From positions 1-64,000 of the forward strand of contig CACBLI010000004.1 of assembly GCA_902540235.1 (NCBI GenBank): DNA of 64,000 nucleotides. Direction: 5' to 3'. This document shows positions 45,522 to 55,105 of this stretch, piece by piece. The notes below the pieces were generated by a model that was not told where the DNA came from, ran no database searches, and saw nothing but the letters and a program-made list of their open reading frames with translations. The position numbers and the translations under genes are program-made. Position 1 is the stretch's first letter; each line of letters opens with the position of its first letter. This DNA is from an uncultured Pelagibacteraceae bacterium. GTDB taxonomy: Bacteria; Pseudomonadota; Alphaproteobacteria; Pelagibacterales; Pelagibacteraceae.

Positions 45522-46447
45522 AGTCTTGCACCCATTTGTTGAATTATTTTTGAAGACATTTCTGTACCTTTTTCCAAACAATCTTTTTGTGAAAAATTAT
45601 TTAAATAACCATGAAGATAGCCACTAGCAAATAGATCTCCGGCACCTGTTAAATCAACTATATTCAAATTTTTTTTAATCCCAGTCTCAGTTACACTACT
45701 CCCTTTTATTGAAATAGCGCCTTTTTCTCCCCTTGTTACTATTATTAATTTATTAACTTCTTTTGCAAAATTGATAACTTCATCAAAATTATTTGTATTT
45801 ATTAAAGACATAATTTCCTCTTCATTTGCAAAAACTATATCTAATTTATTCTTTACTAAATTTAAAAAATGAGACTTATGTCTATCGACACAAAATTTGT
45901 CTGAGAGAGACATTGCAACTTTATTTGCATTATTAATTGCTTTATCAAATGCTTTTTTTGGCTCACCTTCATCCCATAGATATCCTTCTAAAAATATCAT
46001 TTCACTTTTTTTGAGTGCCTCAACATTTACGTCATTCTCGTTAATTTTTCCTGCGGTTCCGAGAAAAGTACACATTGTTCTCTCCGAGTCTGGTGTAACT
46101 AAAATTAAACAAGTGCCAGTAGGTAAATCCTCTTTTTTTTTAGAATAGATATAATCTACATTTTCGCTTTTAAGCCCTATCTCGTATTTTTCTCCAAGAT
46201 CATCATCAGATATCTTTCCTAAAAAACCAACTTCATTTTTAAGTTGAGACAACCCAACAATTGAATTGGCAACCGAACCCCCTGAGATAGTTTTTTCTAT
46301 TTTTAGACTTGATAATAAATTTTGGAACTCATTTTGATCAAATATTAACTTCATGTTACCTTTAGCTAAATTGTTTTGATCTAAAAAGCTTTCTTCTACT
46401 TTGCAAATAACGTCAACTATAGCATTTCCAATACCTAAAATTTTCAT
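45518..46447 (-). CDS. PfkB-family sugar/nucleoside kinase, adenosine-kinase-like
   Basis: A 309-residue ribokinase-fold enzyme. ILGIGNAIVDVICKV at the start, SGGSVANSIVGLSQL, GFLGKISDDDLGEKY, and the catalytic loop VDLTGAGDLFASGYLHGYL (PfkB signature 2, catalytic Asp). The pattern is close to the alphaproteobacterial proteins annotated as adenosine kinase; substrate not provable here. One base separates it from nth. Confidence 0.87.
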   Translation of the reverse strand: MKILGIGNAIVDVICKVEESFLDQNNLAKGNMKLIFDQNEFQNLLSSLKIEKTISGGSVANSIVGLSQLKNEVGFLGKISDDDLGEKYEIGLKSENVDYIYSKKKEDLPTGTCLILVTPDSERTMCTFLGTAGKINENDVNVEALKKSEMIFLEGYLWDEGEPKKAFDKAINNANKVAMSLSDKFCVDRHKSHFLNLVKNKLDIVFANEEEIMSLINTNNFDEVINFAKEVNKLIIVTRGEKGAISIKGSSVTETGIKKNLNIVDLTGAGDLFASGYLHGYLNNFSQKDCLEKGTEMSSKIIQQMGARL

Positions 46448-46448
46448 A

Positions 46449-47102
46449 TTAAGCTTTCAAAGTTTTGACTGGTTTTTTTCTGTTAGGATAACAAGTAGTA
46501 CAAATTTTACAAGTTAATCCATAACAATACCTAGCTTTGCAATATTCTCTTCCATAGTAAATTATTTGTAGATGTAATTTATTCCAATTTTTTTTGGGAA
46601 ATAATTTTTTTAAATCCTTTTCAGTTTGAATAACACTTTTGCCATTTGTGAGGCCCCATCTCTGAGCAAGTCGGTGAATATGGGTATCTATAGCAAAAGC
46701 AGGAAAACCAAATCCCTGAGACATTACCACACTCGCAGTTTTGTGACCTACACCGGGCAGTTTTTCTAATTCTTCGAATGTTTTTGGCACTTTTCCACCA
46801 TGTTCGTTAATTAGTATTTTTGAGAGATTGTAAATACTTTTAGCTTTAATTCTAAAGATACCAATTTTTTTTATTAATCTCTCAATTTTTTTTCGCCCTA
46901 ATCTTACAAAATGTTCAGGTCGGTGATATTTTGGGTAAATATTTTTTGTAACATTATTCACATTGATATCAGTGCATTGAGCTGACAATAAAACAGAAAT
47001 GAGAAGTGTAAAAACATTTCTACTTTTTAAAGGAACTTTAATTGTTGGGTAAGTTTTATTTAAAATTTTAAGAATTATCTTAGCTCTCTGTATTTCATTC
47101 AT
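46449..47102 (-). CDS. nth: Endonuclease III (DNA glycosylase/AP lyase)
   Basis: A 217-residue HhH-GPD protein. SVLLSAQCTDINVNNVTK, the helix-hairpin-helix LEKLPGVGHKTASVVMSQ with the catalytic Lys, and FAIDTHIHRLAQRWGL with the catalytic Asp are present. The C-terminal cysteine cluster reads C-x4-C-x4-C-x2-C-x2-C instead of the usual C-x6-C-x2-C-x5-C (see findings). One-base overlap with dapB. Confidence 0.95.
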   Translation of the reverse strand: MNEIQRAKIILKILNKTYPTIKVPLKSRNVFTLLISVLLSAQCTDINVNNVTKNIYPKYHRPEHFVRLGRKKIERLIKKIGIFRIKAKSIYNLSKILINEHGGKVPKTFEELEKLPGVGHKTASVVMSQGFGFPAFAIDTHIHRLAQRWGLTNGKSVIQTEKDLKKLFPKKNWNKLHLQIIYYGREYCKARYCYGLTCKICTTCYPNRKKPVKTLKA

Positions 47103-47878
47103 TATTTGAAATTCATAAGATCTCTCATTGAATAAAGGCCTGGCTTTTTAGTCATTAACCACTTTGCAGCTGATAAGGACCCTTCTGAATATAAAGCCCT
47201 GTCAAAAGCTTCATGATTTAGTGTGATTATTTCTTTACCACTTGAGAATTTTACTTCATGTTCTCCAATAATTTCACCTTTTCTGATAGAATTGAAGTTT
47301 ATTCTATTACTATAAGGAAAATTTTTTTTATTAAGATATTTTTTTCCAATAATATTATGAAAATTTTTGTTTTTACCAGTCGCTATTCCTTTGGCTAACA
47401 TTAATGCTGTTCCAGATGGGAAATCTTTTTTATGCTTATGGTGGACTTCGAAAATTTTACTTAAAAATTTTTTTCCCAAAGAACCAGATGCAATTTCAGT
47501 CAAATACATTAAAAGATTTATCCCTAAACTCATATTTCCAGCTTTTAAGATTGGAATTTTTTTTGAATATTTTCTAATTAAGTTTTCCTCTTTTTTTGAA
47601 AAGCCAGTAGTTCCTATTACAACTCTTTTTTTTAATTTTAAGGCAATCTTTAATATTTCAAATGTACATTTTGGAATTGTAAAATCTATGATTAAATCTA
47701 CTTTTTTAAAAACCTTATGAGTATTTAAGTCAATAGCGATACCATTAATTTTCTTATTAATCCTTTTGCTTTCTGTTAATGCAGTTATTTTGAAGTTCTG
47801 ATCTTTTTTTACTGATTTAATTATTTGACTACCCATTCGGCCCATACATCCAGTAATTGCTAAATTTATTTTTTTCAT
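47102..47878 (-). CDS. dapB: 4-hydroxy-tetrahydrodipicolinate reductase
   Basis: A 258-residue NAD(P)H enzyme of lysine/diaminopimelate synthesis. NLAITGCMGRMGSQIIKSV binds the nucleotide, VVIGTTGFSKKEE, FEVHHKHKKDFPSGTALMLA holds the catalytic His/Lys region, and GEIIGEHEVKF follows. ATG 47878 is chosen; an in-frame extension to 47929 overlaps the upstream small gene. TGATG couples it to that gene. The dnaK-dnaJ-dapB neighbourhood is common in alphaproteobacteria. Confidence 0.96.
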   Translation of the reverse strand: MKKINLAITGCMGRMGSQIIKSVKKDQNFKITALTESKRINKKINGIAIDLNTHKVFKKVDLIIDFTIPKCTFEILKIALKLKKRVVIGTTGFSKKEENLIRKYSKKIPILKAGNMSLGINLLMYLTEIASGSLGKKFLSKIFEVHHKHKKDFPSGTALMLAKGIATGKNKNFHNIIGKKYLNKKNFPYSNRINFNSIRKGEIIGEHEVKFSSGKEIITLNHEAFDRALYSEGSLSAAKWLMTKKPGLYSMRDLMNFK

Positions 47879-48045
47879 CAAAAGATTAAATATGTAACTA
47901 TCACAATGGATGAAATAATTACAGACCAAATGACTAAATTTTTGACAAATAATTTTAATTTTGAATTCGTCTCAATAAAGCCTGGAAGAACAAGAAACAA
48001 AACTGCAATTAAAAAGATTACAGGGATAATTTGATCTAACCCCAT
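47878..48045 (-). CDS. Small membrane protein, 55 aa
   Basis: An ATG-started ORF that exactly fills the gap between dnaJ and dapB. The protein is two hydrophobic helices (about residues 5-22 and 36-55) joined by FIETNSKLKLFVKN. It starts 3 bases after the dnaJ stop and its TGA shares its A with the dapB ATG, so it is embedded in the operon. I do not recognise a family; function unknown. Confidence 0.7.
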   Translation of the reverse strand: MGLDQIIPVIFLIAVLFLVLPGFIETNSKLKLFVKNLVIWSVIISSIVIVTYLIF

Positions 48046-48048
48046 ATT

Positions 48049-49185
48049 TTAACTTTTCCAAAAATCTTTTGCTTTTTGAAAAAATTTTTTAATACTAGGA
48101 TTAGATTTTTCATTTTCTATTTTTCTAAACTGTTCTAATAGATCTTTTTGCTCTTTATTTAAGTTAACTGGTACTTCTGTTTTTACTTGGACATACAGGT
48201 CTCCAAAATCCCCTTTACGCATGAAAGGCATTCCTTTTCCTTTAAGTCTAAACTGTTTTCCATCTTGAGTGCCGTCGGGTATTTTAATTTTTGCCTTTTT
48301 CCCATCAATAGTTGGAATTTCTATTGTAGTTCCAAGTGCAGCATCTGCGATTGATATTGGAAATTCAAAAAATAAATTTACATCTGATCTTTTAAATAGA
48401 TCGTGAGAATTTACATTAATAAATAAATATAAATCACCAGATGCACCTCCCCTTGTCCCCGCCTCACCTTTGCCTGCTAGTCGTATTCTAGTACCATCAT
48501 CCACTCCCTTTGGTATCGTTACAGAGATTTTTTTTGTAATTTGATTATTACCCTGTCCGTTGCAATTAGAGCATGGATTTGTAATTTCTTCTCCACTTCC
48601 TGTACATTGAGGGCAAGTTTGTTGCACTGTAAAAAAACCTTGATTTGATCGAACTCTCCCGTTACCTCCGCAGTAACTACATCTGTCTGGTGTTGTACCG
48701 GGCTTTGATCCATTTCCTTTACAGGTGTTACATTTTTCTGAAGTTGAAAATTGTATATTTTGTTTTTTTCCAGAATATGCTTCCTCTAAAGTTATTGAAA
48801 GATCATATCTTAGATCTGACCCCCTGTTATTAGAATTTCTTCCCCTTGATCCTCTTCTGCTACCACCAAAATCTCCAAAAAAATCTTCAAAGATATCTGA
48901 AAAATCCGTACCACCAAAACCTCCAAAACCACCGAAACCACTTTGACCACCTCCTCCATTCTCGAAAGCCGCATGACCAAAATTATCATAGTTTTCTTTT
49001 TTAGATTTATCAGAAAGCACACCATAGGCTTCACTGGCTTCTTTAAATTTTTCCTCTGCTGTTTTGTCGTTAGGATTTTTATCTGGATGATATTTAACTG
49101 CTAATTTTCTGTATGCAGACTTCAATTCTTCAGGGCTTGCATTTTTTCCAACGCCCAGGACATCGTAATAATCTCTTTTAGCCAT
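48049..49185 (-). CDS. dnaJ: Chaperone protein DnaJ
   Basis: A 378-residue type I Hsp40. J domain with HPD at residues 33-35, a Gly/Phe-rich linker (about 75-115), four CxxCxGxG zinc repeats ([32 protein letters not shown]; about 150-210), and C-terminal substrate-binding domains. It stimulates DnaK. Located 28 bases after dnaK on the same strand. Confidence 0.98.
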   Translation of the reverse strand: MAKRDYYDVLGVGKNASPEELKSAYRKLAVKYHPDKNPNDKTAEEKFKEASEAYGVLSDKSKKENYDNFGHAAFENGGGGQSGFGGFGGFGGTDFSDIFEDFFGDFGGSRRGSRGRNSNNRGSDLRYDLSITLEEAYSGKKQNIQFSTSEKCNTCKGNGSKPGTTPDRCSYCGGNGRVRSNQGFFTVQQTCPQCTGSGEEITNPCSNCNGQGNNQITKKISVTIPKGVDDGTRIRLAGKGEAGTRGGASGDLYLFINVNSHDLFKRSDVNLFFEFPISIADAALGTTIEIPTIDGKKAKIKIPDGTQDGKQFRLKGKGMPFMRKGDFGDLYVQVKTEVPVNLNKEQKDLLEQFRKIENEKSNPSIKKFFQKAKDFWKS

Positions 49186-49213
49186 GTATTAAACCTGGAC
49201 AAATAGATGTCAG

Positions 49214-51139
49214 TTAAGCGCTTTTTTCTTTATTCTCGTCTTTTACTTCTTCAAAGTCAGCATCAACAACATTATCGTCTTTTTTTCCCTTTTCGTCTTT
49301 GCCATCATCTTTATCAGAAGATGGCTTTGTATTTTGTTGTGATTTATAAATAGCCTCACCAAGTTTCATTGAAGCTTGAACTAGTGTTTCAGTTTTTTTC
49401 TTAATATCATCTGTGTTTTCACCTTTTAGAGACTCTTTAAGATCGTTTGAAGCATCTTCAATTGATTTTTTTTCAGCTTCAGAGATTTTAGATCCATGTT
49501 CTTTCAAATTTTTTTCAGTTGAATGAATTAAAGTATCTGCTTGATTTCTTACATCAACAGACTCTCTTTTCTTTTTATCAGCCTCTTTATTAGCCTCAGC
49601 ATCTTTAACCATTTTTTCTATCTCTTCGTCACTTAAACCGCCAGAAGCCTGGATTTGAATTTTTTGTTCTTTACCTGTACCTTTGTCTTTTGCCGACACA
49701 TTCACTATTCCGTTTGCATCGATATCAAAAGTTACTTCAATTTGAGGGACACCTCTGGGTGCTGGAGCAATTCCTATTAACTCAAAATTTCCTAATAATT
49801 TATTATCAGTTGCCATTTCTCTTTCTCCCTGCAAAACTCTGATTGAAACAGCTGGCTGGTTGTCTTCAGCAGTAGAAAATACCTGACTTTTTTTTGTAGG
49901 AATAGTTGTATTTTTTTCAATAAGTTTTGTAGAGACACCTCCAAGTGTCTCAATTCCTAGAGAGAGCGGTGTAACATCTAATAACAATACATCCTTTACA
50001 TCTCCTTGCAATACACCAGCTTGGATAGCTGCACCCATTGCTACTACTTCGTCAGGGTTGACACTTTTGTTAGGATCTTTGCCAAAAAAGTTTTTTACTT
50101 CCTCTATAACTTTTGGCATTCTAGTCATACCACCTACCATGACTACCTCATTAATATCACTCGCAGAAATTCCAGCATCTTTTAAGGCAGTTTTACATGG
50201 GGGGATTGTTCTGGCAATTAAATCTTCAACTAAAGCTTCAAGCTTTGCTCTAGTCATTTTTAAGTTAATGTGCTTTGGTCCAGTTTTATCAGCTGTGATA
50301 AAAGGAAGATTGATGTCTGTTTGTTCTGCAGCTGAAAGTTCTATTTTAGCTTTTTCAGCAGCTTCTTTTAATCTTTGTAATGCTAATTTGTCTGATTTAA
50401 GATCAATACCGCTATCTTTCTTAAATTCGCCAATTAAATACTCTACAACAGCATTATCAAAATCTTCTCCACCTAAAAATGTATCACCATTAGTAGATTT
50501 TACCTCAAATACACCATCACCTAATTCCAGTATTGAAACATCAAAAGTTCCTCCACCTAAATCGTACACTGCTATTTTTTTATTTTGTTTTTTATCAAGT
50601 CCATACGCCAATGAAGCAGCAGTAGGTTCATTTATAATTCTTAAAACTTCTAAGCCAGCAATTTTACCAGCATCTTTAGTTGCTTGTCTTTGTGCATCGT
50701 TGAAATATGCAGGCACAGTTATAACTGCTTTAGTTACAGCCTGACCTAAGTATTTTTCAGCAGTCTCTTTCATCTTTTGAAGTATGAAAGCAGAGATTTG
50801 CGATGGTGAATACTTTTCTCCTTTTGCTTCAATCCAAGCGTCACCTTTTTCAGAATTTACAATTTTAAAAGGTGCTGCCTCGACATCTTTTTTTACTGTA
50901 GGATCATCAAAATTTCTTCCAATTAATCTTTTAACAGCAAATATAGTATTTTCAGGATTGGTTACAGCCTGTCTTTTAGCTGGCTGACCAATTAATTTTT
51001 CATTTTCATCAGTAAATGCAACTACTGAAGGAGTGGTTCTTGCACCTTCTGCATTTTCTAATACCTTAGCCTGTGTTCCTTCCATAATGGCAACACAAGA
51101 ATTAGTAGTACCCAAATCGATTCCAATTATTTTACTCAT
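49214..51139 (-). CDS. dnaK: Chaperone protein DnaK (Hsp70)
   Basis: A 641-residue Hsp70. The nucleotide-binding domain opens [19 protein letters not shown], with [19 protein letters not shown] and [13 protein letters not shown]; the linker [13 protein letters not shown] leads to the substrate-binding domain, and the tail is acidic ([13 protein letters not shown]). Preceded by an RpoH-like promoter. Confidence 0.98.
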   Translation of the reverse strand: MSKIIGIDLGTTNSCVAIMEGTQAKVLENAEGARTTPSVVAFTDENEKLIGQPAKRQAVTNPENTIFAVKRLIGRNFDDPTVKKDVEAAPFKIVNSEKGDAWIEAKGEKYSPSQISAFILQKMKETAEKYLGQAVTKAVITVPAYFNDAQRQATKDAGKIAGLEVLRIINEPTAASLAYGLDKKQNKKIAVYDLGGGTFDVSILELGDGVFEVKSTNGDTFLGGEDFDNAVVEYLIGEFKKDSGIDLKSDKLALQRLKEAAEKAKIELSAAEQTDINLPFITADKTGPKHINLKMTRAKLEALVEDLIARTIPPCKTALKDAGISASDINEVVMVGGMTRMPKVIEEVKNFFGKDPNKSVNPDEVVAMGAAIQAGVLQGDVKDVLLLDVTPLSLGIETLGGVSTKLIEKNTTIPTKKSQVFSTAEDNQPAVSIRVLQGEREMATDNKLLGNFELIGIAPAPRGVPQIEVTFDIDANGIVNVSAKDKGTGKEQKIQIQASGGLSDEEIEKMVKDAEANKEADKKKRESVDVRNQADTLIHSTEKNLKEHGSKISEAEKKSIEDASNDLKESLKGENTDDIKKKTETLVQASMKLGEAIYKSQQNTKPSSDKDDGKDEKGKKDDNVVDADFEEVKDENKEKSA

Positions 51140-51162
51140 AATATTTATACTTATCGAAGTTC

Positions 51163-51190
51163 ATATAGGTGCTAAATGTAAAACTACAAG
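51163..51190 (-). promoter_or_regulatory. RpoH (sigma-32)-like promoter of dnaK-dnaJ
   Basis: Minus strand: CTTGTAG (51184-51190), 13 bases, ACCTATAT (51163-51170); two mismatches in each half to CTTGAAA and CCCCATNT. It ends 23 bases before the dnaK ATG. Confidence 0.45.
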
Positions 51191-51202
51191 TTGGCCTCAT
51201 AA

Positions 51203-51844
51203 TTATTTATCTTTCGAATTTTCCTCATTTTTATCGTTTTTTTCCACTTTTTTTGATACCCCAACTAATGATGGTCTCAACAGTCTGTCCTTTATAGTAA
51301 ACCCTTTTTGAATTTCTTGGATTATTGTGCCTGGATCCTTAGTGTCATCTTCTATTTCAATCATTGCTTGATGAAAATTTGGATCTAGTTTTTGGTTTAG
51401 ACTTTCAATGGGTTTAATATCATTTTTTTCAAAAATAGATATCAGGTCTTTCTTTATTACATTTAAATGGTCGAGAATTTTCTTTAATGCTTCAGTTTCT
51501 TTAAGTTTATCATCGTTCTCTAAAACATTTTTTGATCGTTCCAAGTTATCGATTAAGCTTAATGCTTCTTTAGCAAAACTATAACCACCATATTCAAATG
51601 CATCTTGTTTTTCTTTTTCAAACCTTCTTCTTTGATTTTCCATTTCAGCAAAAGTCCTTGCTAGCTTATCTTCAAGTTCAGTAATTTTTTCAGCTGGAGA
51701 AGACTCTTTTATTTTTTCTTTTTCATCTGACGAAATATCTTCTGGCTGAAGATTATTTTTATTTTCACCAATATCATTCTCGGCATTTTCTGCCTCTCGG
51801 CTTTTATTCGTAGGACTATTATTTTGGTTTTCCTCTTTTTCCAT
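51203..51844 (-). CDS. grpE: Nucleotide exchange factor GrpE
   Basis: A 213-residue protein: an acidic, disordered N-terminus (about 1-55), a long coiled coil (about 56-125, KITELEDKLARTFAEMENQRRR), and the beta-wing with HQAMIEIEDDTKDPGTIIQEIQKGF. It releases ADP from DnaK. The order grpE-dnaK-dnaJ is kept; hrcA is absent from its frequent place before grpE. Confidence 0.96.
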   Translation of the reverse strand: MEKEENQNNSPTNKSREAENAENDIGENKNNLQPEDISSDEKEKIKESSPAEKITELEDKLARTFAEMENQRRRFEKEKQDAFEYGGYSFAKEALSLIDNLERSKNVLENDDKLKETEALKKILDHLNVIKKDLISIFEKNDIKPIESLNQKLDPNFHQAMIEIEDDTKDPGTIIQEIQKGFTIKDRLLRPSLVGVSKKVEKNDKNEENSKDK

Positions 51845-51852
51845 AAGGTCTT

Positions 51853-51880
51853 ATATGGTAAGGATTTTCATAATTTCTAG
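51853..51880 (-). promoter_or_regulatory. RpoH (sigma-32)-like promoter of grpE
   Basis: Minus strand: CTAGAAA (51874-51880), 13 bases, TACCATAT (51853-51860); one mismatch in the -35 and two in the -10. It ends 8 bases before the grpE ATG, so the message would be nearly leaderless. Confidence 0.45.
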
Positions 51881-52483
51881 ATGTTTAAACAAAAAATAAA
51901 AAAACTGTTAATTGGAACGAACAATAAGGGTAAACTGCGTGAAATAAAGAATTTATTACCAAAATACATCAAAATTCACTCAACCTCTGAATTTAATCTT
52001 AAAAGTCCGAAAGAAACTGGCAAAACTTTTAAAGAAAATTCACTTATTAAATCAAGGTATTTTTCAGAAAAGGCTAATTTAACATGCTTAGCTGACGACT
52101 CTGGGTTGGAAATCGATATTTTAAAAAAAAAACCAGGTATATATTCAGCTAGATGGGGAGGGAGAAAATCTGATTTTAAAATTGCAATAAAAAAAGTTTA
52201 TAGAGAACTTTATAAAAAAGATAAAAATTGGAAAAGTAAAAAAATAAAAGCCCGATTTATATGCGCTCTTTCAATAAGTCATTTAAAAAAAAAAATTGCT
52301 TGTGTCCAAAGTAAAGTTGAAGGACATATATCTAATAAACCAAAAGGTAATAATGGTTTTGGATATGATCCTATTTTCATACCTCTCAAAAAAAAATTAA
52401 CTTTTGGTGAAATGAAGCCTAGTTCAAAGCATAAAATTGATCACAGGTTTAAAGCTTTTAAGAAGATTAAAAAATTTTTGTAA
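51881..52483 (+). CDS. rdgB: XTP/dITP diphosphatase (Ham1/RdgB)
   Basis: A 200-residue house-cleaning enzyme removing ITP, XTP and dITP. KKLLIGTNNKGKLREIKNLL at the N-terminus, TCLADDSGLEIDIL with the catalytic Asp pair, PGIYSARWGG and NGFGYDPIFIP are diagnostic. Divergent from grpE with 36 bases between the starts. Its end overlaps the convergent LpoA-like gene by 17 bases. Confidence 0.96.
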   Translation: MFKQKIKKLLIGTNNKGKLREIKNLLPKYIKIHSTSEFNLKSPKETGKTFKENSLIKSRYFSEKANLTCLADDSGLEIDILKKKPGIYSARWGGRKSDFKIAIKKVYRELYKKDKNWKSKKIKARFICALSISHLKKKIACVQSKVEGHISNKPKGNNGFGYDPIFIPLKKKLTFGEMKPSSKHKIDHRFKAFKKIKKFL

Positions 52484-53627
52484 TTCGATTTTTTTCTATT
52501 TTATAGAAATTTAAACGGTGATTTATTTCATTATTTTTAATATCAAAAATTCCAATTTTCCCTTTAAAAGAACTTTCATTTTTAAAAAGTTTTTGAGTAT
52601 CGGTTATTATAAAATTGTTTTTGAAAGATAAGTAATAAATTAAACCAACTAAATCGTAACTTAGTAAGCTTAAATGGTTTGGGTATTTTTTAAATTTTCT
52701 GTAAAACCTATCTTTATACTGTTCCCAATTCTCCTTATTAATTGAGGGATAATATATGGGTTGAAGACTTTTTTCTTGAATCAGGCTCTCATTAAACCAT
52801 TGATTTAGTGATATAAAATATTTTTTTTCAGGTGACACATCAGTGTACAGAAGAGATGTAGCAACACTTTTTAAACTTTCATCAAAATCAGCTATTACAA
52901 CTGAATTAAAGTTAACCTTGCCCAATGTATATCTTTTTTCTAATTGTTTTATTTTTCTCTCTTTATTTGGATCATCAGATTGTTCTAATCTTTTTATTTC
53001 GTCTTCTAAATTTTGTTTTCTAATTTTATAATTAGTTATCTTTTCAATTTGTTTAGTTAACTTAGTTGGCTCAGTATCATATTCAAATACCTTTTCAGTT
53101 TTTAATTTTGAACTTTTTAAAGCTTTTTTAATTTCAGCTTCGTATTTTAACTTTGGTAATAAGAAAATTGTTTTTTCTATCTCATTTATTTCTAAAAACT
53201 TTTTAATAGTATTTAATTGAGAAATGGAATTAACACCAGCACTAATAACATTTTTTGGAAGATTAATAGTTTTATTGGTTAAAGATAAAAAAATTAAATC
53301 TTCAACTTCATTGAGATAGACAAGATTTTCATAAAATACTGGACCTATTACAATTTTTACATTTTCATTTTTTAATTCAATAGCTGATTTTAGTGTTTTA
53401 TCTGGATTAGATTTAGTATCTTTAACGATTATTTCTATGCTCTCATTGTTAATATCATTGATTGCCATTCTGACAGTTTTGATAATCTGTTGACCAATCT
53501 CTCGATTATTTTCAGTTAATGGAATAAGCAGCCCAATTTTTATTTTCTCATTTGCAAATACTTTCTGTGAAGTACCAATTATAAATAAAAAAAGTAAAGA
53601 AATTATTAATTTTGAAATTTTAATCAT
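52467..53627 (-). CDS. LpoA-like penicillin-binding protein activator / periplasmic binding fold protein
   Basis: A 386-residue exported protein. Signal peptide ISKLIISLLFLFIIGTSQKVFA, then a Leu/Ile/Val-binding type fold (KIKIGLLIPLTENNREIGQQ, VKIVIGPVFYENLVYL) and a coiled insertion rich in Lys/Glu (about 200-225). Divergent from rsmI, as lpoA is in E. coli. LpoA stimulates PBP1A from the outer membrane; here there is no lipobox, so periplasmic location or another ligand-binding role is possible. Confidence 0.75.
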   Translation of the reverse strand: MIKISKLIISLLFLFIIGTSQKVFANEKIKIGLLIPLTENNREIGQQIIKTVRMAINDINNESIEIIVKDTKSNPDKTLKSAIELKNENVKIVIGPVFYENLVYLNEVEDLIFLSLTNKTINLPKNVISAGVNSISQLNTIKKFLEINEIEKTIFLLPKLKYEAEIKKALKSSKLKTEKVFEYDTEPTKLTKQIEKITNYKIRKQNLEDEIKRLEQSDDPNKERKIKQLEKRYTLGKVNFNSVVIADFDESLKSVATSLLYTDVSPEKKYFISLNQWFNESLIQEKSLQPIYYPSINKENWEQYKDRFYRKFKKYPNHLSLLSYDLVGLIYYLSFKNNFIITDTQKLFKNESSFKGKIGIFDIKNNEINHRLNFYKIEKNRITKIF

Positions 53628-53658
53628 TTAAATAATATTATATTAATTAGTTACAACA

Positions 53659-54522
53659 ATGTCCTTAAAAAACAAATTTGACAACATTAAGATTAAAATT
53701 GGATTGTATGTTGTATCAACACCAATCGGAAATTTATTAGATATATCCCAAAGAGCAATAGAAACTTTGAGAAAGTCAGATTTTATTTTATGCGAAGATA
53801 CTAGAGTTTCAAAAATTCTTCTTACTAAATTTGATATTAAATCTAATTTGATTCCTAACCATAAGTTTAATGAAAAAAAAAACTTAAACAAGATAATCAA
53901 ATTATTAAAATCAGGATCTATAATATCTCTAATTTCAGATGCAGGAACACCAAGTATTTCAGATCCAGGATGCGTTTTAATAAACGAATGTTTAAAAGAA
54001 GGTATCAACGTTTCACCTGTTCCAGGACCCTCTGCTGTTTCGAGTGCAGTTTCTGTAAGTGGTTTTAGTGATAAGTTTTACTTTTATGGTTTTTTACCTG
54101 AAAAGAATAAGCTATTAAATAATGATCTACAAACTTTATCAAAACTAGATTGCTCAATAATTTTTTTCGTTTCGTCAAAAAAATTTAACAAAACTATTCC
54201 CATTTTAAAAAAATATTTTAATGGTAGAAAAATTTTGATTTGTAGGGAAATGACCAAATTTTATGAAGAATTTTTAAGAGAGGAAATTGATAATTTAAAA
54301 ATGTTGGAAAGTGGACTTAAAGGAGAATTAACTATTGTTATTTCAGAAATGAAAAAAGTAAAAAATGCTTCGCAAAAACTAAGTGAATCAGATAAAGATT
54401 TAATTAGAAAAACCATAAACAAATTAAGTGTTAAAGAAATTGTAAGTCTAATTGGTAAAAAAAGTGAGATATCAAAGAAAGCGATTTATAATTTTTGTAT
54501 AGAATTAAAAAATGAGAATTAA
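53659..54522 (+). CDS. rsmI: 16S rRNA (cytidine-1402 2'-O) methyltransferase
   Basis: A 287-residue tetrapyrrole-methylase-fold enzyme. GLYVVSTPIGNLLDISQRAIE, FILCEDTRVSKILL, SLISDAGTPSISDPGC and SPVPGPSAVSSAVSVSGF are all family hallmarks. Overlaps the following lipoprotein gene by 11 bases, and is divergent from the LpoA-like gene. Confidence 0.96.
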   Translation: MSLKNKFDNIKIKIGLYVVSTPIGNLLDISQRAIETLRKSDFILCEDTRVSKILLTKFDIKSNLIPNHKFNEKKNLNKIIKLLKSGSIISLISDAGTPSISDPGCVLINECLKEGINVSPVPGPSAVSSAVSVSGFSDKFYFYGFLPEKNKLLNNDLQTLSKLDCSIIFFVSSKKFNKTIPILKKYFNGRKILICREMTKFYEEFLREEIDNLKMLESGLKGELTIVISEMKKVKNASQKLSESDKDLIRKTINKLSVKEIVSLIGKKSEISKKAIYNFCIELKNEN

Positions 54523-55105
54523 ATTAGTAATATTTTCAATATTTTTAATGTTTTTATCGAGTTGTGCCGGAGTAGGATCTAAAGGTTTTTTTGGAACAGG
54601 AGTAAGTGTAGCTTTTGATCCAAGAACAGTTGGAACTCAAATAGATGATTCTATAATGGAAAAAAATTTTACTGCCAGGATGTTATTAAAGGATAAAAAA
54701 TATTTATTTGCTATAAATACTCAAGTTTTAGATGGAAGAATTTTTCTAACAGGAAAGGTTGAAAATCCAGAGGAAAAACTTCAATTGACTAAATTAGCAT
54801 GGGAAACTCTTGGTGTAAGATCTGTAAGAAATGACATTAAAATAAAAGAGGAGTTTAATTTTAAACAATCTGCAAAAGATCTCCTAATTACATCTCAACT
54901 AAGAACAGCAATTATTTTGAATAAAAAGATAAAAGCAACAAATTATCAGATTGATACTTACAAAAAGAAAATTTTTATTTACGGAATCGCAATCACTGAT
55001 GATGAAAAAGATGAAGTTTTAAAAGAGGCTAAAGAAATTCCCAATGTTAAGGATGTTATAGCCAGCATTATATTAGTTGAAGATTTAAGAATTCAAAAAA
55101 ATTAA
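54512..55105 (+). CDS. BON-domain lipoprotein (DolP-like)
   Basis: A 197-residue lipoprotein: signal and lipobox to Cys18 (FSIFLMFLSSCAG), then two BON domains (about 50-118 and 123-190; e.g. QVLDGRIFLTGKVENPEEK, ILVEDLRIQKN). DolP (YraP) supports outer-membrane integrity and Bam in E. coli and lies in the same rsmI/lpoA neighbourhood; yraN and diaA, which stand between there, are not present here. Ends 4 bases into maeB. Confidence 0.83.
   Translation: MRIKLVIFSIFLMFLSSCAGVGSKGFFGTGVSVAFDPRTVGTQIDDSIMEKNFTARMLLKDKKYLFAINTQVLDGRIFLTGKVENPEEKLQLTKLAWETLGVRSVRNDIKIKEEFNFKQSAKDLLITSQLRTAIILNKKIKATNYQIDTYKKKIFIYGIAITDDEKDEVLKEAKEIPNVKDVIASIILVEDLRIQKN

Noticed and set aside
48645..49034. Open frames overlapping the DnaJ Gly/Phe region
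   Set aside because: They are produced by the repetitive Gly-rich coding sequence read off-frame (Pro-Lys and Leu-Val repeats).
50058..51311. Open frames antisense to dnaK and grpE
   Set aside because: Long antisense frames are common opposite highly conserved genes with biased codons; Ser/Leu/Pro-rich products without domain resemblance.
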